Source: an uncultured bacterium (GTDB lineage Bacteria; Cyanobacteriota; Vampirovibrionia; Gastranaerophilales; Gastranaerophilaceae). From it: a stretch of DNA of 19,466 nucleotides. The notes beneath the pieces were generated by a model, which made no database searches, was not told where the DNA came from, and saw nothing but the letters and a program-made list of their open reading frames with translations. Shown piece by piece: positions 1-5,603 of the stretch (position 1 is its first letter; the number at the start of each line of letters is the position of its first letter). The stretch spans positions 1 to 19,466 of the forward strand of contig CACXAK010000005.1 in NCBI GenBank assembly GCA_902765655.1. Direction: 5' to 3'. The position numbers and the translations under genes were made by a program.

Positions 1-176
1 TTTTTAATGATTTTTCTCAGCGAATTAATATCTTCATCAGAAAAAACTCTGTCGAATTTGTAACCGACAAATGTGTTGTTAATTGACTTTATAACCGTCT
101 CATTATTTTGCGTAATACTGTAAAAATTGAGCGGTGAATGTTTATATAACCAATGTAAAATATTAATTTTAGTCAT
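1..176 (-). CDS. Hypothetical protein, 5' part only (runs off the window)
   Basis: An open frame reads leftward from an ATG at 176-174 to the window edge, giving 58 residues with no stop. The visible protein starts MTKINILHWLYKHSPLNFYS and continues into a mixed charged, helix-like stretch (FSDEDINSLRKIIK). An in-frame stop lies two codons upstream of the ATG, so no longer start is available nearby. A purine-rich AGAGGG lies about 17 bases upstream, too far to be a convincing ribosome-binding site. An AT-rich palindromic block near 206-216 could hold a -10 box. I do not recognise the family. The codons look coding, but the reading rests on a short stretch. Confidence 0.5.
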   Translation of the reverse strand, partial: MTKINILHWLYKHSPLNFYSITQNNETVIKSINNTFVGYKFDRVFSDEDINSLRKIIK

Positions 177-330
177 GCGGTTTTATTCTGTATCCCTCTT
201 GAGAGTATTATATAATAAATGTTTTTATGTATATGACAAATTTTTATTTAAATCCCAAAAATTATATTATTATTGAATTTCGGCTGATAAAAATTTTTAG
301 GATTTCTTAATAATTCGTAACAAGAAAATA

Positions 331-873
331 TTAAACCCCAATCCAACGCAAATGACCAATGATTAAACCCGCTATCGCAGAACCCCCAAGATAAAAAATC
401 GGGTCATGTTTTTTGATAAAGCCGGAAATCAGAAAAGTAATGAGAAGCAATGTTCCGATTAAATGCAAATTAGACGTAAATATTAATTTTATACCAACAG
501 CTGCCAATAAAGCGCATCCTGCCGGTTTTAAAGATTTTACTACACTTTGGACATATAAATTTGATTTAAATTTATCCAATATTTTAAATACCGCAGATAC
601 GATAATAAATGACGGAAGCATTATTGCAAAAGTGGCAGTGAATGCACCTAAAAAGCCGGCGGTTGTGAATCCCGCATAAGTTGCCATATTAACACCAACA
701 GGGCCCGGGGTGACAGAAGAAACAGCAAGCATGTCTGTTAACTGATTAATACTGTACCAATGGAATTTTTCGGCAATATCATATAAAAATGGTAATGTTG
801 CATAGCCACCGCCAAAAGAAAAAACACCTATTCCAAAAAATTGTATAAACAGCTGAAGATAAATTTTAATCAT
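331..873 (-). CDS. Chromate transporter family protein, second half-size subunit
   Basis: This 180-residue integral membrane protein belongs to the chromate transporter (CHR) family, in which two homologous domains form one transporter. Near the N terminus it carries the family's glycine motif (FGGGYATLP, about residues 20-28), then SSVTPGPVGVN (about 53-63), followed by several hydrophobic helices. It has only one CHR domain, so it should work with the neighbouring half encoded just upstream. Its ATG lies inside the last codons of that gene (8-base overlap, 866-873) and is preceded by AAGAGG at a good distance, which suggests translational coupling. The family name comes from chromate efflux, but many members in anaerobes have no shown substrate, so chromate export here is only a family-level guess. 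No intrinsic terminator is evident downstream in 182-330. Confidence 0.85.
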   Translation of the reverse strand: MIKIYLQLFIQFFGIGVFSFGGGYATLPFLYDIAEKFHWYSINQLTDMLAVSSVTPGPVGVNMATYAGFTTAGFLGAFTATFAIMLPSFIIVSAVFKILDKFKSNLYVQSVVKSLKPAGCALLAAVGIKLIFTSNLHLIGTLLLITFLISGFIKKHDPIFYLGGSAIAGLIIGHLRWIGV

Positions 874-1426
874 TTTTTATCCTCTTGTTTTGCACAAACT
901 GATAAACCAAACCAACAATTACTGCCAAAATTATAATAACAGCAGGAGACAATTTCCCGCTTAAAGCAAGCAATAAACACCCTGCAAATATAAATGCAGA
1001 ATATTTGTCAACAATGCATTTTTCCCACATTTCTTTTACTGCAAGAAATAATAATGTTATTACGCCGATACCGACTCCCCAAAATATGTAATTAACACTT
1101 TTAAAATGAACAATTTCATTCAAAAACGATGCAATCAAAGTTATTATGATAAATGCAGGGAAAGTAACCCCTGTAATTGCTGCAATTGCGCCTTTTGTGC
1201 CTAGCAGTTTACGTCCGGTAAATATTGCAGTATTTGCAGCAACAATCCCCGGTAAACTTGTGCTTATAGCATAATATTCGCATAATTCATCAGCAGTTAA
1301 CCATCCTTTTTTGTCGGCAAGCTCTGAAGTCAATAATGGAAGAATTACGTATCCTCCGCCCAAAAGGAGAGTCCCTATTTTAAAAAATGTTTTAAATATT
1401 GAAAAAAATGACTTTTCCATAGACAT
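866..1426 (-). CDS. Chromate transporter family protein, first half-size subunit
   Basis: A 186-residue membrane protein with a single CHR domain. GGGYVILPLL sits near residues 23-32 and the counterpart of the TPGP motif appears as STSLPGIVAANT, so the proline-glycine pair is kept and the first Thr-Pro is altered. About five to six hydrophobic segments follow. It is the first gene of a two-gene unit with the second half-size protein. Two ATGs are possible, at 1426 and at 1420 (MSMEKS or MEKS). Neither has a Shine-Dalgarno sequence. A TATAAT box ends only two bases before the first ATG, which makes the second ATG a candidate leaderless start. The substrate is unknown from sequence. Confidence 0.83.
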   Translation of the reverse strand: MSMEKSFFSIFKTFFKIGTLLLGGGYVILPLLTSELADKKGWLTADELCEYYAISTSLPGIVAANTAIFTGRKLLGTKGAIAAITGVTFPAFIIITLIASFLNEIVHFKSVNYIFWGVGIGVITLLFLAVKEMWEKCIVDKYSAFIFAGCLLLALSGKLSPAVIIILAVIVGLVYQFVQNKRIKND

Positions 1427-1427
1427 A

Positions 1428-1433
1428 ATTATA
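1428..1433 (-). promoter_or_regulatory. Putative -10 box of the chromate-transporter pair
   Basis: The minus strand reads TATAAT at 1433-1428, directly before the gene start. A transcript from it would begin around 1421-1420, at the second ATG. No good -35 box lies 16-18 bases upstream; that area is only AT-rich. The exact match to the -10 consensus and the missing ribosome-binding site support it weakly. Confidence 0.35.
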
Positions 1434-1495
1434 CATTTATATTGTTTTTTATAATTTTTATTAATATTTGTTAATAAAAGGCAATTTTTTATTTT

Positions 1496-1528
1496 AAAAA
1501 TACTTTATATATGAGTAAGGGTTATACT
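1496..1528 (+). promoter_or_regulatory. Promoter-like block shared with the block at 5564-5596
   Basis: The block begins AAAAATACTTTATATAT and ends in GGGTTATACT, with TATACT (1523-1528) as the likely -10. It lies 27 bases upstream of the start at 1555. The same block precedes the ADP-ribosyltransferase-like gene: the first 17 bases differ at one position and 23 of 33 match overall. The -35 element, if any, is unlike TTGACA. Confidence 0.4.
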
Positions 1529-1554
1529 AATTATTTTGTAGGAAAGGTTATTTT

Positions 1555-2214
1555 ATGGGTAATGAATTATTGTCACCGGCAGGTAATGTTACAACTGCGG
1601 TTTCGGGTATGCAAACAATGCCAATGCAAAACAGTTTGGGATTTAATAATGTAAGCAGTGTATTTAATTCTGCATTGAACGGTAAGAATTATAACAATGA
1701 CATGATGATGCCTGATTTTATCAAAACAGGTAATTTAACAGCCGAACAAAGAGCAAGCATTTTTGGGCCAATGAATACCGCTGCTTTGCAAACTTCAAAT
1801 TATCCTGCCCCGCAGACCGCATATCCGCAATCTATGGCTCAAACACAAGCGGCACAACCTGCTTTCAGCGGTCAGACACAAGCTCAACAACTCACTCCTG
1901 AGCAACTGACGCAGTATTATAATGAGCTTTTGGCAAACAATCCAAGTATAAGAATTACTGAAAAAGGTAATATTTATGAAGTTACAAACGCAGGCAAAAA
2001 AACAGGTATATTAACAGGTATAATCGGTGGTCTTGCCGGTGGAATTGTAAAACTTTGCAAAGGTGAAGCATTATCAAAAGCATTTACATTAAAAAGTTTA
2101 GCCGTAAAACTTCCTGTCTTGGCAGTAGCCGGCTGGGCAGTTGGATCTGTAATTGACGCATTTACAAACAGTTCAAGTGCAAAAAAGGCAGATGAGTTAT
2201 CACAACAAGTTTAA
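1555..2214 (+). CDS. Hypothetical protein with Gln/Ala/Pro-rich middle and glycine-zipper-like C-terminal segment
   Basis: A 219-residue protein I do not recognise. Residues 1-60 are rich in Asn, Met and Gly. Residues 75-125 are a low-complexity Gln/Ala/Pro/Tyr stretch that looks unstructured. A short ordered piece follows (about 115-148). Residues 151-163 carry a GxxxGxxGGxxGG pattern typical of glycine-zipper membrane helices, and a second hydrophobic segment spans about 183-200. There is no N-terminal signal peptide. The ATG at 1555 has a strong ribosome-binding site (AGGAAAGG, 1540-1547, spacing 7). The gene stands alone, divergent from the chromate-transporter pair and closed by a terminator. 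Membrane association is likely; no function can be assigned. Confidence 0.8.
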   Translation: MGNELLSPAGNVTTAVSGMQTMPMQNSLGFNNVSSVFNSALNGKNYNNDMMMPDFIKTGNLTAEQRASIFGPMNTAALQTSNYPAPQTAYPQSMAQTQAAQPAFSGQTQAQQLTPEQLTQYYNELLANNPSIRITEKGNIYEVTNAGKKTGILTGIIGGLAGGIVKLCKGEALSKAFTLKSLAVKLPVLAVAGWAVGSVIDAFTNSSSAKKADELSQQV

Positions 2215-2246
2215 CCCCCTTTCTTTAATAATATAACCCTATATTT

Positions 2247-2278
2247 AAGGACGAGTTTTTTAACTCGTCCTTTCTTTA
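2247..2278 (+). terminator. Intrinsic terminator of the 1555 gene
   Basis: A perfect stem pairs AAGGACGAGTT (2247-2257) with AACTCGTCCTT (2262-2272) around a TTTT loop, followed by a T-rich tail. On the minus strand the tail is only AT-rich, so it may also stop atpC transcripts, less certainly. Confidence 0.88.
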
Positions 2279-2674
2279 TCCTTTATCATTCAGTTTTGCT
2301 TTTAATCTCGCTTTTGCCCTTGCAATAGAGGCCTCAATACGTTTTGCATCCATTTTTGCACTGCCTTCTTTCAAAAGTCGTCTGCCTCGTTCTAAAGATT
2401 CTCTTGCACGCATTTCATCAATTTCATCACCCGGCTCGGCAAGCGTAGTTAATATCAGACATTCTTCGTCTTTAAATTGTAAAACGCCGCCCATAGTTGT
2501 AAATGATTTTGTTTCATTATCTTTTTTGATTTTTGTGACTCCAATATCCAGAGCGGCCATAATCGGAACGTGGCCCTTTAATATCCCGAATTCCCCATCT
2601 ACACCTTTGGTGTAGATTTCATCGACTTCGCTGTCAAATACAACTTTTTCCTGTGTTATTATTTTTAAGTTCAT
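2276..2674 (-). CDS. atpC: F-type ATP synthase epsilon subunit
   Basis: The 132-residue epsilon subunit of the F1 sector sits in the central stalk, couples rotation to catalysis and restrains ATP hydrolysis. The N-terminal beta-sandwich (about residues 1-85) is recognisable by its opening (MNLKIITQEKVVFDSEVDEI) and by GEFGILKGHVP near 28-38. The C-terminal helical hairpin (about 88-132) is rich in Arg, Lys and Ala. The length is typical. The ATG is preceded by AAGGAT. It follows atpD after 30 bases and is clearly in the same operon. No gamma, delta, alpha or F0 genes are nearby. This beta-epsilon pairing apart from the other atp genes is the cyanobacterial arrangement, where the gene is called atpE. 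Confidence 0.95.
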   Translation of the reverse strand: MNLKIITQEKVVFDSEVDEIYTKGVDGEFGILKGHVPIMAALDIGVTKIKKDNETKSFTTMGGVLQFKDEECLILTTLAEPGDEIDEMRARESLERGRRLLKEGSAKMDAKRIEASIARAKARLKAKLNDKG

Positions 2675-2704
2675 AATAATCCTTATTTATTTGAAGAATC
2701 TATA

Positions 2705-4117
2705 TTATTCTTCTTCCATTCCTTTAGCTTTTTCTATGGCTTCGTCAATTGTTCCAACCATATAAAATGCCTGTTCAGGCAAATCATCATATTTGCCTTC
2801 AATAATTCCCTTAAAGCCATTTACCGTATCGGAAATTTTTACATATTTGCCCTTATTTCCGCTAAATTGTTCAGCTACAAAGAACGGTTGAGATAAGAAT
2901 CTCTGAATTTTTCTTGCTCTGTTTACAGTTTCTTTATCTTCTTCAGATAATTCATCCATACCTAAAATCGCAATCAAGTCCTGCAAATCTTTGTATTTTT
3001 GCAGAATTTCAAGAACTTTTCTTGTAACTTCATAGTGTTCTTCGCCTACAATATTTGGATCTAGTGCTCTTGAGTTTGATTCAAGAGGGTCAACAGCAGG
3101 ATAAATACCCAAAGAAGCGATATCTCTTGACAATACCGTTGAAGCATCCAAATGTGAGAATGTTGTAGCAGGAGCCGGGTCAGTTAAGTCATCTGCCGGA
3201 ACATAAATCGCTTGAACAGAGGTAATTGAACCGTCTTTAGTTGAGGTAATTCTTTCCTGTAATTCGCCCATTTCCGTTGCCAGTGTCGGTTGATAACCAA
3301 CGGCTGACGGCATACGTCCCAATAGTGCCGAAACTTCTGAACCTGCCTGAGTAAATCTGAATATATTATCAATAAACAAGAGTACATCTTGTTTCGAGTA
3401 ATCTCTAAAATATTCAGCTGCTGTCAGAGCGGATAATCCGACTCTCATTCTGGCTCCAGGCGGTTCGTTCATCTGACCGTATATAAGACCAACTTTGTTT
3501 ATAACTCCGCTTTCTTTAAATTCGTTCCACAAATCATTTCCTTCACGGGTTCTTTCCCCAACGCCGCCAAATACTGACACGCCGTTATGAGCCATTGCAA
3601 TATTGTGAATAAGCTCCTGAATTAATACGGTTTTTCCAACGCCGGCACCTCCAAACAGACCGATTTTTCCGCCTTTTTGATATGGTTGTAATAAATCAAT
3701 GGCTTTAATACCTGTTTCTAATATTTCAACATCGGTATTCTGATCAACAAGTGCAGGAGCATCTCTGTGAATTGGTAAATATGTATCCGTTTCAATCGGG
3801 CCTTCATTATCAACGGCATCGCCCGTTACATTCAATATTCTGCCTAAAATTGCATTTCCGACAGGAATTTTAATCGGTTCATTTGTATTAATAACTTTCA
3901 TCCCGCGTCTTAAACCGTCTGTTGATGACATTGCAACGGTTCTGACTTTATTTGAACCGAGCATTTGTTCAACTTCTGCGACAATTTTATCGCCGTTGTC
4001 ATTATAAATATTCAATGCTGTGTATATTTTCGGTAAATCTCCGTCAGGAAATTCTACGTCAATGACCGGACCTATAATCTTTGTTATTAACCCCTCAGAA
4101 GCAATCATTGTTTCCAT
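2705..4117 (-). CDS. atpD: F-type ATP synthase beta subunit
   Basis: The catalytic beta subunit of F1-ATPase. The Walker A motif GGAGVGKT is at residues 156-163 and GERTREG at 187-193. The nucleotide-site stretch DNIFRFTQAGSEVSALLGR is intact, and the DELSEED lever is at 388-394. I place the start at ATG 4117 (470 residues, METMIASEG). GGAG at 4128-4125 lies 7 bases from it, the ideal distance, whereas the in-frame GTG at 4123 would lie only one base from that site. All catalytic motifs are present, so it should be functional. With atpC it forms a two-gene operon split from the rest of the ATP synthase. In a fermentative host it could hydrolyse ATP to make proton-motive force, but that use is inferred. 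Confidence 0.97.
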   Translation of the reverse strand: METMIASEGLITKIIGPVIDVEFPDGDLPKIYTALNIYNDNGDKIVAEVEQMLGSNKVRTVAMSSTDGLRRGMKVINTNEPIKIPVGNAILGRILNVTGDAVDNEGPIETDTYLPIHRDAPALVDQNTDVEILETGIKAIDLLQPYQKGGKIGLFGGAGVGKTVLIQELIHNIAMAHNGVSVFGGVGERTREGNDLWNEFKESGVINKVGLIYGQMNEPPGARMRVGLSALTAAEYFRDYSKQDVLLFIDNIFRFTQAGSEVSALLGRMPSAVGYQPTLATEMGELQERITSTKDGSITSVQAIYVPADDLTDPAPATTFSHLDASTVLSRDIASLGIYPAVDPLESNSRALDPNIVGEEHYEVTRKVLEILQKYKDLQDLIAILGMDELSEEDKETVNRARKIQRFLSQPFFVAEQFSGNKGKYVKISDTVNGFKGIIEGKYDDLPEQAFYMVGTIDEAIEKAKGMEEE

Positions 4118-4157
4118 ATTCACTCTCCATAAATTTATATTTGCACCAATGTGACAC

Positions 4158-4170
4158 TTGTATTATACAA
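4158..4170 (-). promoter_or_regulatory. atpD promoter -10 box within a 13-base dyad
   Basis: The minus strand reads TATAAT at 4167-4162, placing the transcript start near 4155 with a leader of about 38 bases before ATG 4117. The box sits inside the perfect dyad TTGTAT-T-ATACAA (4158-4170). The -35 area lacks a clear TTGACA. The dyad could be an operator or a chance result of AT-richness. Confidence 0.45.
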
Positions 4171-4209
4171 TGAACAAAAATTTTTTCATATTTATTATTT
4201 TTAATTTAT

Positions 4210-4238
4210 TTGATTAAATTATTTGTTTAGATTAAAAT
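4210..4238 (+). promoter_or_regulatory. Promoter of the LptF/LptG-family gene, predicted leaderless
   Basis: TTGATT (4210-4215) and TAAAAT (4233-4238) are separated by exactly 17 bases. Transcription would begin about seven bases after the -10 box, at 4245, which is the A of the start codon. The gene has no ribosome-binding site, so the two observations agree. Confidence 0.5.
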
Positions 4239-4244
4239 TAGTTT

Positions 4245-5381
4245 ATGTTTTCGAAAATTTTGCAATATCTGAGAGAAAAATATCATAGTATCAAAGTACT
4301 AGACAGATACCTTCTTAAACAAATTATAATGATGTTTTTAATGGGGGTATTCGTTTTTACTACGATTATTTTTGCATCAGATACTTTTATTACGTTAATC
4401 AAACAAATTTCTCAGTTTGGTATACCGTTTAAAATAGCATTTATTATGATTCTTCTCAACTTGCCTGCGGTAATTGTTTTGTCTATTCCAATGGGCGTGT
4501 TGCTCTCAACAGTTATGGTTTTAAACCGCCTGAGCTTGTCATCGGAAATTACTGTAATGCGTTCCTGCGGTATAGGGTTAAACAGAATTGCCAAGCCAAT
4601 ATTCATATTTTCAATAATAATGGCACTTGCAACTTTTGTTATTAATGAAAGTGTTGCTCCTGTAATGAGAAAAACATCAAAAGACCTTGCATTATGGTCA
4701 TTAGGGCAAAAAAATATTCCTGACGGTAAAGAGAATTTTGTATTTAAGGAGCTTGGTTCAGGTGCTTATTTGAAAAGATTGTTTTATGTCGGGAAAAGCC
4801 AGAAAAAGACACTGTATAACGTAACAGTATTGGATAATTCAAAAGAGGATACATTACAGGTTTTGCAGGCAAGAGAGGGCAAAACATCTCCAAAGGGCTG
4901 GGTTTTTGATAAAGGCGCGATTTATACAATAGATAGTAAAGGGCAGGTATTAAATACTACTTTATTTGATACTTCAACGGTCCAATTTGACATTGATGCG
5001 GGAAATATTGACGAAGATGTTGCAAGTGAAATGAATTTCGCCAAACTTTCGGGGTATCTCAAAAATAATAAAGATATAAGTGACGAAGACAGAAGAAGTT
5101 ATACAGTTCAGTTATATGATAAATTGGCATTGCCTTTGGCTACGATTGTATTTGTTCTTTTGGGTGTTCCGCTTGCGATTACTCCGCCCAGAGTCAGATA
5201 TAACAGAGGATTTTTGTTTACTATTTTGATAATTTTTGCATTTTATGTATTAAGGGCATTATCAATCTCTATGGGTGATACGGGAACTATACCTGCTGTG
5301 TTTGCTGCGTGGATTCCTGATTTGACTCTTGCTGTATTAGGCGGATTTTTATATTATCGAAAAGTTTATACTATTTCTTAA
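4245..5381 (+). CDS. LptF/LptG (YjgP/YjgQ) family permease
   Basis: A 378-residue inner-membrane protein of the LptF/LptG family. These are the transmembrane subunits that, with the ATPase LptB, extract LPS from the inner membrane and feed the periplasmic bridge. The family opening (LDRYLLKQI, about residues 19-27) is followed by three membrane helices to about 140. A periplasmic beta-rich domain follows (about 150-280). Three C-terminal helices carry the family pattern LPLATIVFVLLGVPLAI and the AAWIPD motif before the last helix. Six helices and this length fit one full subunit. Only one copy is seen, and I cannot tell LptF from LptG; a homodimer or a distant partner is possible. No ribosome-binding site precedes the ATG. 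LpxK at the other end of the window supports an LPS-making envelope. Confidence 0.9.
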   Translation: MFSKILQYLREKYHSIKVLDRYLLKQIIMMFLMGVFVFTTIIFASDTFITLIKQISQFGIPFKIAFIMILLNLPAVIVLSIPMGVLLSTVMVLNRLSLSSEITVMRSCGIGLNRIAKPIFIFSIIMALATFVINESVAPVMRKTSKDLALWSLGQKNIPDGKENFVFKELGSGAYLKRLFYVGKSQKKTLYNVTVLDNSKEDTLQVLQAREGKTSPKGWVFDKGAIYTIDSKGQVLNTTLFDTSTVQFDIDAGNIDEDVASEMNFAKLSGYLKNNKDISDEDRRSYTVQLYDKLALPLATIVFVLLGVPLAITPPRVRYNRGFLFTILIIFAFYVLRALSISMGDTGTIPAVFAAWIPDLTLAVLGGFLYYRKVYTIS

Positions 5382-5385
5382 TTTT

Positions 5386-5414
5386 CCAATAAAAAAGGAA
5401 CCTTTGTAGGTTCC
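5386..5414 (-). terminator. Intrinsic terminator facing the minus strand, with no known minus-strand gene before it
   Basis: GGAACCT (5397-5403) pairs perfectly with AGGTTCC (5408-5414) around a four-base loop. The six-base A tract at 5391-5396 makes a T tract only on the minus strand; the plus strand continues GTAATTGTAG. So it is shaped to end a minus-strand transcript, although the flanking genes are both on the plus strand. Termination of the upstream LptF/G-family transcript by this hairpin is less well supported. Confidence 0.6.
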
Positions 5415-5455
5415 GTAATTGTAGTAGGGGAAAAGGAGGAAATTTATTATGTTTT
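5390..5455 (-). ncRNA. Candidate small RNA with CU-rich single-stranded segment
   Basis: On the minus strand a possible promoter (TTGGGT 5490-5485, 17 bases, TACTAT 5467-5462) would start an RNA near 5455. It would run about 65 bases, include the unpaired pyrimidine stretch TTTCCTCCTTTTCCCC, and end at the hairpin plus T tract. A CCTCC segment could pair with Shine-Dalgarno sequences of target mRNAs. The layout recalls cyanobacterial Yfr1, in which a CU-rich segment lies next to a terminator stem, but the sequence is not Yfr1. Prediction only. Confidence 0.33.
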
Positions 5456-5457
5456 AG
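5433..5457 (+). other. Strong ribosome-binding site before a two-codon frame (Met-Phe-stop)
   Basis: AAGGAGG at 5433-5439 lies nine bases before ATG TTT TAG (5449-5457). It is the best ribosome-binding site in the window, yet the frame ends after two codons. It may be a minimal leader frame, the remnant of a lost gene, or merely the complement of the CU-rich stretch in the candidate minus-strand RNA. Confidence 0.35.
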
Positions 5458-5563
5458 TTACATAGTATTTATCGGTTTGCTTTTACCCAAACTTTAATTT
5501 TTTATGCCCATTGTTAAGATATTGTTACATTCTTTATGCAAAAAACAAGCAATTTTTTATCAG

Positions 5564-5596
5564 AAAAATACTTTACATATACATAGGGGATAATAA
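5564..5596 (+). promoter_or_regulatory. Promoter-like block of the ADP-ribosyltransferase-like gene
   Basis: AAAAATACTTTACATAT followed by AGGGGATAATAA, ending 7 bases before the chosen ATG at 5604. It matches the block at 1496-1528 in 23 of 33 positions. AGGGG at 5585-5589 lies 14 bases before the ATG, so it could be either a distant ribosome-binding site or part of the promoter, not comfortably both. Confidence 0.38.
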
Positions 5597-5603
5597 TATT
5601 TCT

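Noticed and set aside
4118..4123. GTG start for atpD two codons upstream of the ATG
   Set aside because: GGAG lies one base from the GTG but seven from the ATG.
5511..5603. Upstream in-frame extension (ATG at 5511) of the ADP-ribosyltransferase-like gene
   Set aside because: The extra 31 residues are Tyr/Ile/Lys-rich with no ribosome site, and the DNA overlaps the promoter-like block at 5564-5596. ATG 5604 gives a natural N terminus.
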